Positions 63,456 to 64,000 of a stretch of 64,000 bases of DNA are shown here, in pieces; position 1 is the first letter of the stretch; the number at the start of each line of letters is the position of its first letter. Position numbers and translations under genes: made by a program. Under the pieces are notes generated by a model. That model made no database searches, had not been told where the DNA came from, and saw only the letters and a list, made by a program, of their open reading frames with translations. Origin of the DNA: Aplysia californica (Eukaryota; Mollusca; Gastropoda; Aplysiida; Aplysiidae); assembly GCF_000002075.1 (NCBI RefSeq), contig NW_004797286.1, forward strand, positions 1,319,596 to 1,383,595, written 5' to 3'.

Positions 63456-64000
63456 GTATGTGTTGTGTCTTTATTTTCCCTCAGCTTTGTGTGGGTTTTA
63501 ATTTTCCTTAAGCTTGTAAGGGATGGTAGAGCATGACTTTATGGTTGTTTCAACTCTTGGATTTCGATACTTAATTCTGTACCCTACATCTAATTGGCTC
63601 CCGAGCACCGGGATCTTAGGCGGAGACTACTGTTTGTATTGTATTCTATATTTGAGCTTTCTGTTCAAGATTTGCAGATTTTCAGTGTCACTGCGTCTTG
63701 CCCTCCCACAGTTTTTACACCTCTCACACTGAATAGGTCTACTTTCACTTGAGACATTCATGTTATTACTCTATTTTTAGTTAGAGTAATAATTTTTATC
63801 TTTTACATTTATTGTATAAACCTTGACACCCAAACTGGTTCTTGACAGTGGATATTCTGGTTCTAGGCCTTTTCTCAGGCTCAAAGCAAGATTCATTTTT
63901 ATATAGTTTATATTGGGGAATATGATGAGGGGAAAATATAAATAAGTAAGAACTGACTGAAATACCTAAGTCACAGTATCCCAGTGCCACACTGACATGT

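Overview
The window is eukaryotic, intron-rich, AT-rich DNA crowded with SINEs, LINE fragments, small DNA transposons and microsatellites. Spliced metazoan genes, RTE-, CR1/L2- and I-type LINEs and tRNA-headed SINEs with a LINE-like tail ending in TGCGCTATATAAATG fit a lophotrochozoan, most likely a mollusc and plausibly a gastropod. That placement is inference from repeat style. An assembly gap of exactly 100 N lies at 49519-49618.

Left two thirds (about 1.9-45.6 kb): one large minus-strand gene with 17 coding exons (45611 down to the stop at 3126). It is a member of the bubblegum long-chain acyl-CoA synthetase family (ACSBG). I placed every splice junction by hand. All exon phases agree and the exons sum to 2136 nt, that is 711 codons plus stop, the usual ACSBG length. 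Yet every hallmark catalytic motif of the family is altered: the ATP P-loop, the YGMSE motif, the GWLHTGD aspartate, the GR hinge, the GGEN segment and the C-terminal lysine. The gene looks intact but the protein looks like a pseudoenzyme. This is the most interesting protein-level observation here.

Right third (about 49.4-64 kb): the 5' three quarters of nicalin (NCLN) on the plus strand, ten coding exons from 51582 to 63455 (439 codons), with perfect phase. The remainder, including the C-terminal membrane segment, lies beyond the right edge. An ETS-plus-YY1-like motif pair at 49439-49464, just before the gap, is a good candidate for its promoter. The two genes are divergently arranged, about 4-6 kb apart.

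Introns and the intergenic stretch hold a layered repeat landscape. (1) A MITE-like family of about 430-440 bp with roughly 37 bp imperfect inverted ends: seven copies, one sitting inside another repeat so that the empty target can be reconstructed. (2) A 1.5 kb decayed Tc1/mariner element directly abutting one of those copies. (3) hAT, PIF/Harbinger-like and pogo-like non-autonomous elements with readable inverted ends and target duplications. (4) A set of repeats (types A, B, C) with different heads but one common 3' tail. (5) Three tRNA-headed SINE families. (6) RTE-type LINE pieces, one keeping both ends with the middle deleted. (7) An inverted pair of segments each encoding the same SWIM zinc-finger core, one arm split by a SINE. 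(8) A roughly 33 bp tandem array derived from the 3' end of an ACSBG-like coding exon together with its splice donor. No rRNA, functional tRNA, CRISPR array, prokaryotic operon or LTR/viral element was recognised.
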